A program made the position numbers and the translations under genes. Shown here piece after piece: positions 27,698 to 38,441 of a DNA stretch of 39,614 nucleotides. Numbering within the stretch: the first letter of the stretch is position 1; the number at the start of each line of letters is the position of its first letter. Origin of the DNA: Spirogloea muscicola (Eukaryota > Streptophyta > Zygnematophyceae > Spirogloeales > Spirogloeaceae); the NCBI GenBank assembly GCA_009602725.1, contig WELB01000274.1, positions 108,909 to 148,522 of the forward strand, written 5' to 3'. Below the pieces are notes generated by a model. That model had not been told where the DNA came from. It did no database searches and saw only the letters and a list, made by a program, of their open reading frames with translations.

Positions 27698-30600
27698 AGT
27701 GGCACTCCCAATGGGGGCAAGGGCTGCGAAAAGCCAGCCCAAAAAGAATTCACAAAGGTTCAGAGGGGCCTAAGAGCGGTGAGCAGCTACAAAGGGGCCT
27801 GAGGATGCTATGGTCAAACAGGGGGAGGATGGATCACTCAGTTATTACGAGTGAGGAGCCTCAGATCCGACAGACTAGCTGCCTGGAAGCTATCACCCTG
27901 ACGAAAGCCAGAGCCCGCAGCGAGAGCACGGCCAGCTCGCAGATGCAGAGCGTGGGCCATGGACCGCTGCAGGGATACAGAGAGGCGCATCCGGTATACC
28001 TGAGCCCACGAGCCCGCGGCGTTGAAGTCGGCTGGCTCGCCGCGTCTGCGGGACACAGCCCGCCGCGCAAGCCTAGCCAACAGGTCAAGCCACTGGGACC
28101 CAAGAGCCCCGTGCACGTCCACCGCCAAGGGGACGAACTCGTCGGCAGGTGGGTGGTCGGGAGTGCTTGGCCGCCTTGCAGCGAGCGGCCTTCGAGGCAG
28201 CGTGGCCTGCCCGCGAGGCAGAGAGCCCCAGGTTGGAGCGGTCGACCACATCGGTGGTGACTACATCAGCTATGATCCGCGCGCCACCTCCCGGCGTGGA
28301 CGCCACCAGGTCAACACGACGCGTATGGTGTCCGTCAGCCCTCTCGAGGATGGGCATGACCGAGGCGTTCTCCATCGCCACCGTGTAGCCCGCCTCCTGA
28401 AAGATCCTGAACATAGCATCACGCAAGAAGACGTGCGCAGCTGTTCGTTCGCCTCCAGTGGCGCAGCGGAGGAGATGCGCCGCCAGCTCCGCCGGGTCCG
28501 TCGACCGCTCCCCACATTCGCACTGCAGCACGCCCAGCAGGCAGGGCGGGGGGAGGCCCAGCAGGCGATGCGTGGCCGTGCGGAACAGCTCGTCCGGCAG
28601 CCTGAGCGCATCATACAGTGGGAGCGCAGAGAGCCAGGCTGCCGCGCCGGGGGAGGCGGCCGACAGCAGCCGAGCACGGCCGCGCACGTCGCTTGCGGGG
28701 AGGAGCTGCAGCGTGTCCGTGAACGCCGCCTATTCCACAGCAGCCATGTATCGCGCCTGCGCCTGCGAGTCGGAGGTGTGGGCGAGGTGGGCGAAGGGGA
28801 CCACGCTCTCTGCAAGGGCAGGATGCTCCGCGAGTAACCCGTCCTGGGCTGAGCGGAGGGCCTCCTGGAAAGGCAACGAGCCAGTCGCCACCTCCTTCCA
28901 CAACCTGCTGCAGCAGGGGCCGCCCATCATGGAGGAAGCGCTGCGCCACCGACGTGGCGACCTGTGCCCAACTACCGAGGAATGCTGGCCTGCAGACGCG
29001 CGCGAGCGAGCGGCAGCCGAGGCCGCCCTGGCCAGGGGGCAGTGTGGCCTGGAGCGTAGCGGCTGACGAGGCAAGGAAGCCATCGTGGCGGATGAGGGCC
29101 GCCGCGCCCTCCATGACCGCCGCGTCGAATGTGGTGTAGGCCGCCAGCACCGCGGGGCAGGGAGGGGTCGTCCGCGCCAAGTAGTGAGGACGCTGCACAA
29201 TGCATCGATTGAGCATGGCAAGCGCCAGCTGCATGTCCTGCAGCTCGGGGAGGCGGGCCACTGGCTGGAGGTGCTCGTGAAGGCGGACGCGCAGTTGCCC
29301 GTCGACGAACGCTGGCGTGCCGAACGGGACCCCAAGGATGGTGAGGCCGCTTGGGGGAGTTTGGCACCCAGGCGGCAGGGGCAAGGCGGCAGGGAGGACA
29401 CGCAGCGACCACGCGGTACACTTCTCCGGGCGGATGGTCATGCCAAGGGCGGCCAGCTGCTGCTGGAAGGTGAAGGTGGCTGCCGAGACCTCCCCCGGGC
29501 TGCCGACGAGCGTGGTGTCGTCGGCGTAGGACGGCAGAAGGACGCCGGGGTGCGCCGCCGCAGTGGCCCTGAGAGCGCGGCTGTGAGCCAGCGCGAAGAA
29601 GAACCCTGCTAGAGGATCCCCCTGGCGTGTGCCCGTCCTCGACTGCAGCGTCTCCATCTCGCCACCCCCTGTCCGCCATAGAAGGTCGCTGGGCTGGCCG
29701 TAGCCCAGGCGGAAGAAGGGGATGAGGGACGGAAGGCCGCTCGCAGCTCCTCGGCGATGGCGCTGCGCTCGACGCTGTTGAACGCATTTTTCACATCTAC
29801 CGCCAGGACCATCCAGTCAGGGTGGAGATCCAGGGCCGCGCGGACACCGTGTACGACAGCCTCCCCGCCGCTTCGTAGCCCAGCGCCGAATTGATGTGGG
29901 GCAAGGTGGGCCTGCGCCTGCCCGAGATGTTGCTGCCACAGCGTGCGGGCCACCAGCCGGTACAGAACCTCGCCGATAGCGATGGGGCGGACTCCGCCGT
30001 TGGCCTTGGCGATGGCGAGGAGGTTGCTGGAGCAGAGCACCGAACGGGTAGCGGCAGGGACCCTGTCCTGGGCCACGAGCTGACAGACTTGGAGCAAAGC
30101 CTGGAAGTCGGAGGCCTCGCCCTCCAGAAAGAGCTCCCGGAGGTGCTCCGTGAACATGCCAGAGGGGCCGCCTGCTGCTGCTCTGCGGCTGCTCTGGAGG
30201 ACCCGGCGGAGGGTTGCGGCGTCGAGGGTCACCGGCTCCGGCGGCTCGAAGGACGGTAGCCAGGACGGGAAGGGGGCACGGGCTTCGGGATGGAGGGCGT
30301 CCAGGGCACGCCTGGTGGTCGCGGTCGGCGGGGCCAGCGAAGAGTCCTCCAGTGCTTGCACAGCCCGTGAAGAAGTGGCACTCCCAATGGGGGCAAGGGC
30401 TGCGAAAAGCCAGCCCAAAAAGAATCCACAAAGGTTCAGAGGGGCCTAAGAGCGGTGAGCAGCTACAAAGGGGCCTGAGGATGCAATGGTAAAACAGGGG
30501 GAGGATGGATCACTCAATAAGTACGAGTGAGGAGCCTCAGATCCGACAGACTAGCTGCCGGGAAGGCTATCACCCTGACGAAGCCAGAGCCCGCAGCGAG

Positions 30601-31083
30601 AGCACGGCCAGCTCGCAGATGCAGAGCGTGGGCCATGGACCGCTGCAGGGATACAGAGAGGCGCATCCGATATACCTGAGCCCACGAGCCCGCGGCGTTG
30701 AAGTCGGCTGGCTCGCCGCGTCTGCGGGACACAGCCCGCCGCGCAAGCCTAGCCAATAGGTCAAGCCACTGGGACCCAAGAGCCCCGTGCACGTCCACCG
30801 CCAAGGGGACGAACTCGTCGGCAGGTGGGTGATCGGAGTGCTTGGCCGCCTTGCAGCGAGCGGCCTTCGAGGCAGCGTGGCCGGCCCGTGAGAGCTCGCC
30901 GGCGTGTCCGAAGCGAAGTGCACGCCGGATGGCCGCTGCTCTGTTGGACGACGACTCCCCAGGCCGGGTGTGGCGACTGGCGGCGGCTGCTGCCACGGCG
31001 GCGTCGTGTTGGGCCAGGAGCTCCTGCCATCGCCCGTTCTCGAAGAGGTGGATGCGGGCCCTCATGCGGCACCCGGCTCAAGA
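27698..31083 (-). pseudogene. Non-LTR retrotransposon, near-complete 3' two thirds: pre-RT, RT, zinc finger, restriction-like endonuclease
   Basis: In order on the minus strand: pre-RT segment from 31,065 (HLFENGRWQELL ... GELSRA); after a nested insertion, VQALEDSSLAP and a fingers region (AIAKANGGVRPIAIGEVLYR); AVDVKNAF (first catalytic Asp); TGTRQGDPLAG; SYADDT (29,517-29,528, catalytic); thumb and GGLGCRSLARVC; finger QCECGERSTDPAELAAHLLR-C; endonuclease core RVDLVAS...IIADVVTTDV with K..KHS; then VDVHGALGSQW and the ORF end LLTRNN-stop at 27,838. The tail hairpin and CACTTC end are at 27,698. Lesions: frameshift near 29,730, frame change near 28,880, in-frame TAG at 28,730-28,732, and an extra base near 28,165. 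Elements with a C-terminal endonuclease of this kind are often site-preferring. This copy cannot make an intact protein. Confidence 0.85.
30371..30883 (-). mobile_element. 513-bp 5'-truncated non-LTR copy nested in the pre-RT/RT junction, 8-bp TSD
   Basis: Holds endonuclease remainder (GHAASKAARCKAAKHSDHPP onwards), ORF end LLTRTY-stop at 30,514, UTR, hairpin GGGCTGGCTTTTCGCAGCCC and GGGAGTGCCACTTCT. Flanked by GCCCGTGA at 30,363-30,370 and 30,884-30,891. Removing insert plus one repeat joins GELSRA to VQALED, as the RT family order requires. The 183-codon open frame over the junction (31,065-30,514) is therefore a chance fusion created by the insertion. Confidence 0.88.
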
Positions 31084-31085
31084 AA

Positions 31086-31185
31086 GAAGTGGCACTCCCA
31101 ATGGGGGCAAGGGCTGCGAAAAGCCAGCCCAAAAAGAATGCACAAAGGTTCAGAGGGGCCTAGGAGCGGTGAGCAGCTACAACGA
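31086..31185 (-). repeat. Non-LTR 3' UTR plus hairpin tail
   Basis: GAAAGAAGTGGCACTCCCAA, GGGCTGCGAAAAGCCAGCCC, AAGGTTCAGAGGGGCCTAGG, GAGCAGCTACAA. Lies immediately 5' of the pre-RT segment, so the larger copy either inserted at this tail or carries it as a fragment. Confidence 0.7.
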
Positions 31186-31354
31186 GCAGGCGAGGAAAGA
31201 GGAGGAAGACGGTCCACGCAGCTTGAAGGGTGCGGCCTGTCAGCTTGCCGCGCCACCGGTGAACACCTCCCCCGTTCGCCGCTGCTTCGCTTCGCACCAC
31301 GCGGCACTGACTCTTCCCTTTCTTCAAAAGAAAGCAAGCGCGGCCATTAACTGG

Positions 31355-31440
31355 TGGCTGGGAGAAGTGGCACTCAAAATGGGGGCAAGGGCTGTGACAA
31401 GCCAGCTCAAATGGAAATGGACAAGGTCTGAAGGAGCCCG
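31355..31440 (-). repeat. Hairpin interrupted by another tail
   Basis: TTAACTGGTGGCTGGGAGAA, then a GTGGCACTC..GGGGGCAAGG tail and GGGCTGTGACAAGCCAGCTC, then ATGGACAAGG. The intact loop is at 6,385-6,410. The second tail sits in the GAGAAG loop. Confidence 0.6.
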
Positions 31441-31504
31441 GGTGCTAAGGACTAAGACATCAGCAAAAGGGACGCTCAGTAACCTCTAGTTAGAGGATGC
31501 AAGT

Positions 31505-31660
31505 CTTCAGGCCCCTTTGTAGCTGCTAAGCGCTTTTTGGCCCCTCCGAACCTTTGTCAATTCTTTTCGGGCTGGCCTTTCACAGCCCTTGCCCCCATTG
31601 GGCGTGCCACTTCTTCTTTCCTTTGGGCTGGCCTCACACAGCCATTGCCCTCATTTCTTC
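31505..31660 (+). repeat. Non-LTR 3' UTR and tail, two units
   Basis: GGCCCCTTTGTAGCTGCTAA, CTCCGAACCTTTGTCAATTC, GGGCTGGCCTTTCACAGCCC, ATTGGGCGTGCCACTTCTTC, followed by a second partial stem, GGGCTGGCCTCACACAGCCA. Confidence 0.65.
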
Positions 31661-31764
31661 AACTGGAGGACTCTTTCTTCGTCTCACAGCCATTGCCTTA
31701 CATTGCTGATGTCTTCGTCCTAGTCCAAAGGCATGGACTGTAGTGTGGTTCTTTGTCGGCTCCT

Positions 31765-31850
31765 CTTTCTTTGCCTTGGGCTATTGTCCATTCTTTTTGG
31801 GCTGGCTTTGCCAGCCACTCTTCTCTATGGGCGAGCACTTCTTCTTACAT
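31765..31850 (+). repeat. Tail hairpin, ATTGTCC subfamily
   Basis: CTTGGGCTATTGTCCATTC, GGGCTGGCTTTGCCAGCCAC, CTATGGGCGAGCACTTCTTC. Same subfamily as 881-955. Confidence 0.7.
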
Positions 31851-32129
31851 TGGAAGAGCTTGCTCCTTTCTCGTCTGGGGGCGTCCCGGGCCAGGGGCAG
31901 CGGAGGGCGCCCGCCAGACAACAAGAGAGCGTTTCTCTTTCTCGTCGGGGCGTCCCGGGCAGCGGAGGGCCTCCGCTAGCCGTGCCGCCGATCCGCCCTG
32001 GAAGCATCTTGGTAGAAGTTCGGCCTGTCGAGCCCCTGCCCTCGCCTCGCCCCTGATGAAACGCCCCCGTTCGGACCTTGGTTGATGTTGGTGTTACGGA
32101 GGCTTATACAGTTCCAGCAGCGACGCACA

Positions 32130-32600
32130 TCGCTGGCCACGCAGTGGGCAGTGGAGAACACAGAAAGCTGCAGAATTACTTCAACTACCCCCACTGCCAC
32201 CAGCTCCAGCTGCAGTCGATATCCTTGGCTTTTAGGTCCTCGATTCCACTCTCTCCTTCAGAATGTTTCCAATTCTGGCTATGCATGACGTGCTGATGTG
32301 CTTCCGGCTGAGATGGGCTTGCCAGCTGCAAGAACGACTGTCTTTCTTGCGACGTCGAGTGTCGGCCTGTTTGCAGCGTGCTCAGGCTCATGCTTTGCAC
32401 CAGAAAGCTAGGCAAGCTCTAGTTGGTGGCAGAAGGGCTTGAAATCTGTCATCTGGTATTCAGGCATCGATTAGCGACCTTCATGTATGGACCCGTGGTT
32501 ACTGAGCGGGTCAATGTAGTGGGTGATGTTCGTCATCAGATGTGCTTGCCTTCGTACTTGACCATTTTGGCCTTCAGTTGAATCAAGTACACGTAAATTT
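32130..32600 (+). pseudogene. Diverged non-LTR endonuclease C-terminus and 3' UTR
   Basis: Pieces in shifting frames: HRKLQNYFNYPH (a K..KY-like endonuclease motif), LQLQSISLAF, then ERLSFLRRRVSACLQRAQAH, ALHQKARQALVGG (family signature), and SISDLHVWTRGY-stop near 32,500. The UTR has GTGGGTGATGTTCGTCATC and GATGTGCTTGCCTTCGTAC. Same subfamily as 7,430-7,720 but plus-oriented. Confidence 0.6.
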
Positions 32601-33539
32601 TGTTGGGCGGTGCTTCGATCACAACACGCGCGGCACTGACTTTCCCACGCTGTGCAGACAGGAGGCCCTGATGAGCCGATCGACTGCCAATGAGATGCTA
32701 CTCAACCACCACTCCCGTCTATTTCTGTTCATTTTGATTCTATTCTTATTGTCATCTTACTTGATCCGTTGTGGTTTGACATGGGTCAATGCGATCAAAG
32801 TACATGTAATATACAAGCCCAGGCCTTGCTTTCAGTGCCTAACTGTGCACTTCCTTTTTCTTCTTTCCATCTATTTTGCCTCTAAGCTATCCTTGAGCCA
32901 CTGGGTTATCCATCTTCGTATCGAGCATTCCTGCGCATGTGCATATGATTCTATATGACTCTGTCACTGGGGGTTCGTATACGATTGTGAATCAGGGACA
33001 CTCTTCTCGGTCAGGAATGCTAGGAGTAGCAGCACTGTGATCAGAGTCTGTTGTGCTTGAATTACTGTCACTGCTGTTGCTACATATTTTTGTCTCTACG
33101 TTCAAGGCTTACTTGCTACATCCAGCCTCACATTCGTGTGGGGCCTCGCTGGCAATTCGCAGGCCACTTGTATCCTATGCAAAGTAAGTGCCGAAGAAGA
33201 CCAGCCTCCACTCTTGCAGGCAAGCTTCCCCAACGACGCATTACTGCTACAGAGGACACTTCGAGAGCACGTGAACGACGTACAGATCGGGCATAAGTCA
33301 GTGCAATGGGGCCTAAAAGGTAGATCACGATTCAGACAAGAAGCAGTGCAGGTGCGAAGTCATCTCATGCAGCCGCACAACGAGCCTTGATCAATCTGTT
33401 CGATACGGATCATGAGGTGCAGAACGAAGCAGCAGCTGACTGCAGTACATGGACTTGGTGACTCATACAGTCCACATTCAAGGTAGCTGACGCTTATGGA
33501 CGTGATACTCTATCGTGTCGTCTGTTGGCATGTTTGTGC
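32601..33539. other. No confident gene
   Basis: The plus frame 32,542-32,958 begins inside the retroelement UTR and becomes leucine/phenylalanine-rich. It could be a membrane segment, but nothing else supports it. The frame at 33,136-33,390 has no recognised domain. Confidence 0.35.
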
Positions 33540-34077
33540 ACTGTCCTTTGCCTACTGGCAGTATACGGCAACCAATCTTCAATCATTGAGGTCTTTCCTG
33601 GATTAATTAGCTACTATCGACGATTTATCAAAAGATTTCAGTTCCATAGCTAGGCCCCTTAACATGATTTACTCAAATAAGATGCAACGTGGCAGTGGAC
33701 TACTTCTCGTCACCAAACTTTTAATCAGCTCAAACAGTCTCTCACTCAAGCTCCGGTTCTGCAATATCCCGTCCCGATATAGGAAATAATTTTAACTACA
33801 TACTAATTGGAGCAAAGTGGGGATGGGTGCTGTTTCAACTCAGCATGATGAAGACAACCATCAATATATTATATCGCTTATGCAAGCTGCAGTAACAACC
33901 TTGCACAGCAAAATTGTCCTGCATATCATGGAGAATGCTTGGCTGCCATGCAGGCCATCACACAGTTCCGAACGTACCTACATGGACGCTCGTTTCATTT
34001 GATTACCGTCATCAGCCTTTGCAATGGCTGTTGACAACCGATAAAGTTACAGGAAAGCATGCTGGGCTCTTCAACTG
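33540..34077 (+). pseudogene. Ty3-type pol relic: RT end and RNase H
   Basis: Recognisable in drifting frames: LQSLRSFL and LISYYRRFIKRF (end of RT), QTFNQLKQSLTQAPVLQYP, MGAVSTQHDEDNHQYI (RNase H start), QFRTYLHGR, PLQWLLTTDKVTGKHA. Many frameshifts and stops. The reading is cut by the LTR at 34,078 and resumes at 35,343 with the expected next residues. Confidence 0.8.
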
Positions 34078-35342
34078 TGTCGTGCCGTATCCTGTCGACT
34101 GCTCATTTGTGTCGATCTGACTAGGACCGCTGACTGGGCTTCACACGTGGCCTTACTAGGCTGACTCATTCACTTCGGTGGGTGATTCACGCTGAGGATG
34201 AAGGACCACTTTTCTCCCTATGTGGCTCCTAGGCTGGGTCATACACTTTTGTGTGTGATTCACGCTGACAATGGAGGTTCCACCCATCTCTGACTCTCGG
34301 CGACACTGACTTTCTCTTTCGACGACAACAACAACAACAACAACAACAACAACGGCGGAGCGACTACAAGGGCCAATGCCCACGCACGACGCCAACCTGC
34401 CGAAGACCGTTCAAAGCGCGACGAGGGAAGCCCATCTACAGGGACCTCAACCACCAACAAGACCGTCAAGGTGGGCGCTACCGAAGCAGTGGAAAGGCGA
34501 CCGTGGAACAGACGGCCGAAGACCACCAACTCAAGGTCAGGTCGACCACTGGGTCGAATGAACGGCCCTGAGAGACCACCCTTTCCCCTTAGCCAACCAG
34601 CGAGCAGCGCACCTAGCCAATCAGGTAGCGCTAAGGTTTCACCGCATCCGGCCCATGTCGGAGCGCGCGAGCCCTGCCAAGCAGTTCGCTTGGCAAATCT
34701 CACCCTCCTGCCGCGCCTGCGCCCACCGCGCCTGTGCCGACCAAGCCTGCGTATACTCGCGCCTGCGTCCGCGAGAGCGTAGAGCCCGGCGCCCACGGCG
34801 TGCGCGCTTAGTGAGCGTTGCGCGAACCCGCTAGCGACTGCGAGAAGTCGTATTTCTTCTGTAGTGAGCAGCTTATCATTGCGCTGTTCTTGCGAGTCTT
34901 ACCATCGGAGTGCTGTGCTCATTGCTTGTGCACACGTCTTTGCATTGGTTGCTTGTTTGCATGTAAGGCGCGCCCTTGAGGCCCCTTTATCATATTCACA
35001 AAAGGCGCGCCCTTGAGGCCCCTTTGAATGTTGGTGGTGAACCTAGATAGGGCCGGTCTTCGGACGGTCATGTGACTGAGATACTGGTGACGGGAAACTC
35101 GCGATACAGTGGCACGTCTCTTTCATGGGGGGGGAACTACAGATTAAAATTCGACTGTTCTTGACTTGTCCATGGTGCTGTGATGTCTGGCATGGTTCCT
35201 TAGCAGATGGATTTTCATGACAGTCTGGTCAAAGTAGCCAATATTCTCGTTTGGCTTGTGTGTACACCAAACTAGCAAGTCGGCATTTCTCTTCTTCTAG
35301 ACCTATCGACGCCATCTCGCACCGACGCCCTCGCGCGTGACA
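34078..35342 (+). mobile_element. Solo LTR (copy B) inserted in Ty3 RNase H, 4-bp TSD
   Basis: 1,265 bp, starting TGTCGTGCC and ending GCGTGACA, so the termini are TGTC/GACA. Flanked by ACTG at 34,074-34,077 and 35,343-35,346. Removing it joins GGGCTCTTCAACTG to CAAGAGTATGATTTC, restoring the RNase H to integrase reading order. Aligns with LTR copy A at 1,546-3,113. Internal (AAC) microsatellite of about ten units at 34,324-34,353 versus about four in copy A. Confidence 0.88.
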
Positions 35343-37010
35343 ACTGCAAGAGTATGATTTCAAAATTACTCATCGTCCTGGTCTTCAGAATATGGATGCG
35401 GATGCTCTCAGTCGGAACCCAACCCCCGATGTTATTTCCGATCAAGTTGCTCACATGATCATATGTCATAAACCCATGTTCCGCTGTCGATTGGCTCATG
35501 CTCTCACAACATCTGCACATGATGATCACTCAGTAGGCACTCTTGAAGTGTCTGATGATGACTTCTTTTCCAAAGACGTCTGGTTGGATGCACCAGTTCG
35601 TCTACAAAACTGGCACATATCCTATTGGCTCCACCACCATGCAGAAGGACCGTATTATAGACCGAGCCCGTGGTTACGTATGGAAGGCACACAGCTTATC
35701 AGACCTGATGTTGAATACGGACACCAAATTGTTCCACCTCCAGAGGTGCGACACCAATTAGTGCACGATGTCCATACATCACTCGGACACCACGGAATTA
35801 AGAAAGCCATCAGTCTGTTAGTCACCAAATACTGGTGGTCTGGTCTCACAAATTTGGTTAAGCATGTTTTCTGTAAATGCGAGGAATGTGACAGATTTCG
35901 CAACACATTCTCGTTGAAGTCACCTCAACCTCACCCTTTGCCCATACAAGGACTATTCTATCGGTGGAGTGTAGACTTGGCTGGTCCTCTCAAAGAGGGA
36001 AATGACAGACCTTATGTCCTCGTCGTGATTGAGCACTTTAAAGTGGGTGGAAGTGGTCATAATTATTAAGAGATCCAGCATACATGTCAAAGAAGCATCT
36101 ATGGAACAGGTGTTGTCACGATTCGGGGCTTGTCCCGAAGTGCTCACTGATCTGGGAACTGAACTTCAAGGTGACTTCCAGCGTCCCTTGGACCAGACTT
36201 TTATTGATCATCTGCTTACATCAAGGGACCATCCCCAAGCTGATGGGTTAGCCGAACGCATGGTCCAAATTATAAAACGTGGCCTCACCAAATATGCTCT
36301 TCGCAAAGGTTCGGAGAGTTGGGACAAATTCCTACCATGGCTGATAATGGGTTACCGGATTCCCAAACAGACTTCTCTAGCGGCTAATAGTCCGTTTAGA
36401 ATTACTATATTTCTCTATGGACGCCATCCAGTAATTCCGATCAGTCTTGGTGCTGTTTCTACAGAAGTACTCAATCTTGATGATCCACATGTGGCTCAAA
36501 GTTGTACCAAACGTGGCAACTTATTCAAACATCATGTGCCTATTGCGTTGGATAATTTGCGTATCGCTCAGCATCGCGACACGCAGCGCTATGCTTCTGT
36601 TCGAGGCCGTCGATATCAACCGAAACGTCCGACAATCTCTATCAACGATTATGTCTATCTCAAGGTGAAACCTCAAGATCAACTAAATGCCTCTACAGCT
36701 CCTTTCGTATATAAGGTTGTTGGCAAGAACAATGCAGGCGTCGTTCACTTACAAGGCTCGTGTGGCAGGGAAATTCAGACCATATTCAGAACATTTCACC
36801 CTGTCACCTTGCTAATATTGATGCCACCATCGATCCTACTAGACAATGGATCTCAGCACATTTATCCTGACAAATCTGCCATCAGCAAGACCGATCAGCA
36901 ACAATGCTGTTGTGTTCTGCTTGCAACAAAGGGTGGCATCTTCATTGTCTTCCGCCACCCCTCATAAGCATACCTTCCGATGATTGGTTCTGCAATGCTT
37001 GTATGGATGC
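35343..37010 (+). pseudogene. Ty3-type integrase with C-terminal PHD-like finger
   Basis: Continues from RNase H: QLQEYDFKITHRPGLQNMDA, DALSRNP, then the integrase HHCC finger (HTSLGHHG ... CKCEEC), first catalytic Asp in WSVDLAGPL, second in VLTDLGTELQGDF and Glu in HPQADGLAERMVQ. A frameshift near 36,040 separates the first and second catalytic residues. The C-terminal part has DYVYLKVKPQDQLNAS and RTFHPV. After another frame change near 36,890 a PHD-type sequence follows: LLCSACNKGWHLHCLPPPL and DDWFCNAC, with CxxC..HxxC..CxxC spacing; the first Cys pair of a full PHD is not visible. In related elements such terminal chromatin-reading domains steer integration. This copy is dead. Confidence 0.82.
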
Positions 37011-37404
37011 TGAAAGCCCAACTCTTCGGCCTGGTCAGGACTCATGGGGGGGGGGGGGTAATCAGCAACCCATCCATCACAAGCTCCAGTTATTCAGATT
37101 ATTCTATCGTGCTGATATCTATTTTTCCATGTGCCTTCATTTCTCGCTTTTCGATTTGTTTCATAATGCGGACGTTGCCAACGACGTGGAGTCTGACGTA
37201 TCACCTAAACTCTTTACAAATCCGCCCTATTGACATTCCCTAGCAATCGACACTGTATGGCACGACAGGCTCCTTCGAGTCTTGTGGCTCTCAGCTCCAA
37301 AGGCTGGGCAGCGAACGCCCGCTCGTAGCAAGGAGGCCAAGTACGCGGACATTCGGAAGGGGACTACTTCGCTCCACTGGCCATCGACGGCCACGGGGCA
37401 TTTG
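37011..37404. other. No recognisable gene; LTR-like terminus in reverse
   Basis: G-run (ten G) near 37,047-37,058. CACTGTATGGCACGACAGG at 37,252-37,271 is the reverse complement of an LTR-like start CCTGTCGTGCC. The 3' LTR of the Ty3 relic is not identifiable. Confidence 0.4.
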
Positions 37405-37580
37405 CAATGGCTGTGAGAGGCTAGCCCAAAGGAATGTACAAGGCTCTCTGTAAGCAGTCTGTGGCTACTCCTCTGATTGCCTAGTGGCCACTTGAGTCGC
37501 TGTGTGCTTCAGCGCTTTTCTGGGCCCTTCGTTCATTCTTTTTTCTGGGCTGTGAGTGGCCAGCTGGCCACTCACAGCCA
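37405..37580. repeat. Two opposed tail hairpin relics
   Basis: Minus type at 37,405-37,445 (CAATGGCTGTGAGAGGCTAG, CCCAAAGGAATGTACAAGG). Plus type at 37,525-37,580 (TTCATTCTTTTTTCTGGGCT, GTGAGTGGCCAGCTGGCCAC palindrome, TCACAGCCACCGCCCTC). Confidence 0.55.
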
Positions 37581-37682
37581 CCGCCCTCTACCCGAGGAGT
37601 CTATCTCTCTGAACCTTGTCCTCTGGGGGGCCAATTGCTGCCTAGTGCCCGAGAAGCGGAATCAACGCCTGCCAGCAGCGTC

Positions 37683-37949
37683 TCAGGGCAAGGCGTCCGG
37701 TGCATAGTACTTCTCCGTAGGGGGTTCGTTTCTGAAACCCCCAAAAACAAAATTCACCCAGGACGTTCTAAACCCCCAGTGTATATACAGGTCTGAGTTC
37801 GTTAAAACGAGGCTTAACCGTTTCAGCATGCCCTTCTTTATTCTCTTGATGCAGCCGAGTGTTGAGAGTGCCTTTGGATATGGTATTGAGCGAGTGACCG
37901 ACAAGGGCGAGGTATAGAGGAAGGGAGGCCACAAGATCCTTCTACTCAT
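37683..37949 (-). CDS. Hypothetical ORF, 88 codons, unknown
   Basis: Open frame with non-repetitive, protein-like composition (STLGCIKRIKKGMLKRLSLV, then TNSDLYIHWGFRTSWVNFVF). No known domain recognised, no copy in the window, and no splice or promoter evidence. It could be a fragment of an element or of a host exon. Confidence 0.2.
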   Translation of the reverse strand: MSRRILWPPFLYTSPLSVTRSIPYPKALSTLGCIKRIKKGMLKRLSLVLTNSDLYIHWGFRTSWVNFVFGGFRNEPPTEKYYAPDALP

Positions 37950-38441
37950 TGCACAACGTGTTGCTTCAAAGGATCAAGGTATACTATGCTCAGGTTTACA
38001 TAGTTCCTGATAGTGCCTATCAGAACATATCTCCGAAGACTTATTCAGCAAAGAGTCAGAAACTCTCTTGCCAAGTGGACTTACGACAGCTGCAAAGGGT
38101 CACTACGAGCTGTGATCTGCAACGCAGTACTCATTCCAAAGCGCCATGTATATGATAACCTCAGCGTGTCTTGCTGCAGTCTGATTGTCTACATGCGATA
38201 ATATGAAGCCAAGCGGTAATGCACTTATATTCTTCACTTAGCACCTCTTTCCTACAGTAAGCATAATGTATGAATGTTCCGTCGTTTCTGAAGCTGGGAA
38301 GCTCACACACCTGCCTTTCTTCCACGTGCGTCTCCAGCCAGTAGGTGGCTGACCCACTTGCAGATAGGCAGGCGACTGATGAGTGCTTGCTCTTGTATTT
38401 TGGCCTATCGTGACCTCCTTCAGCTGATCCAGATTAATCCT

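Noticed and set aside
26457-27753. Proline/arginine-rich proteins of about 400 residues
   Set aside because: All three minus frames are open because of the 111-bp repeat composition. There is no reason to choose any one frame as coding.
30514-31065. 183-codon open frame as a novel fused small protein
   Set aside because: The join coincides with one copy of an 8-bp duplication bordering a nested truncated retroelement. The fusion is an insertion by-product, not a gene design.
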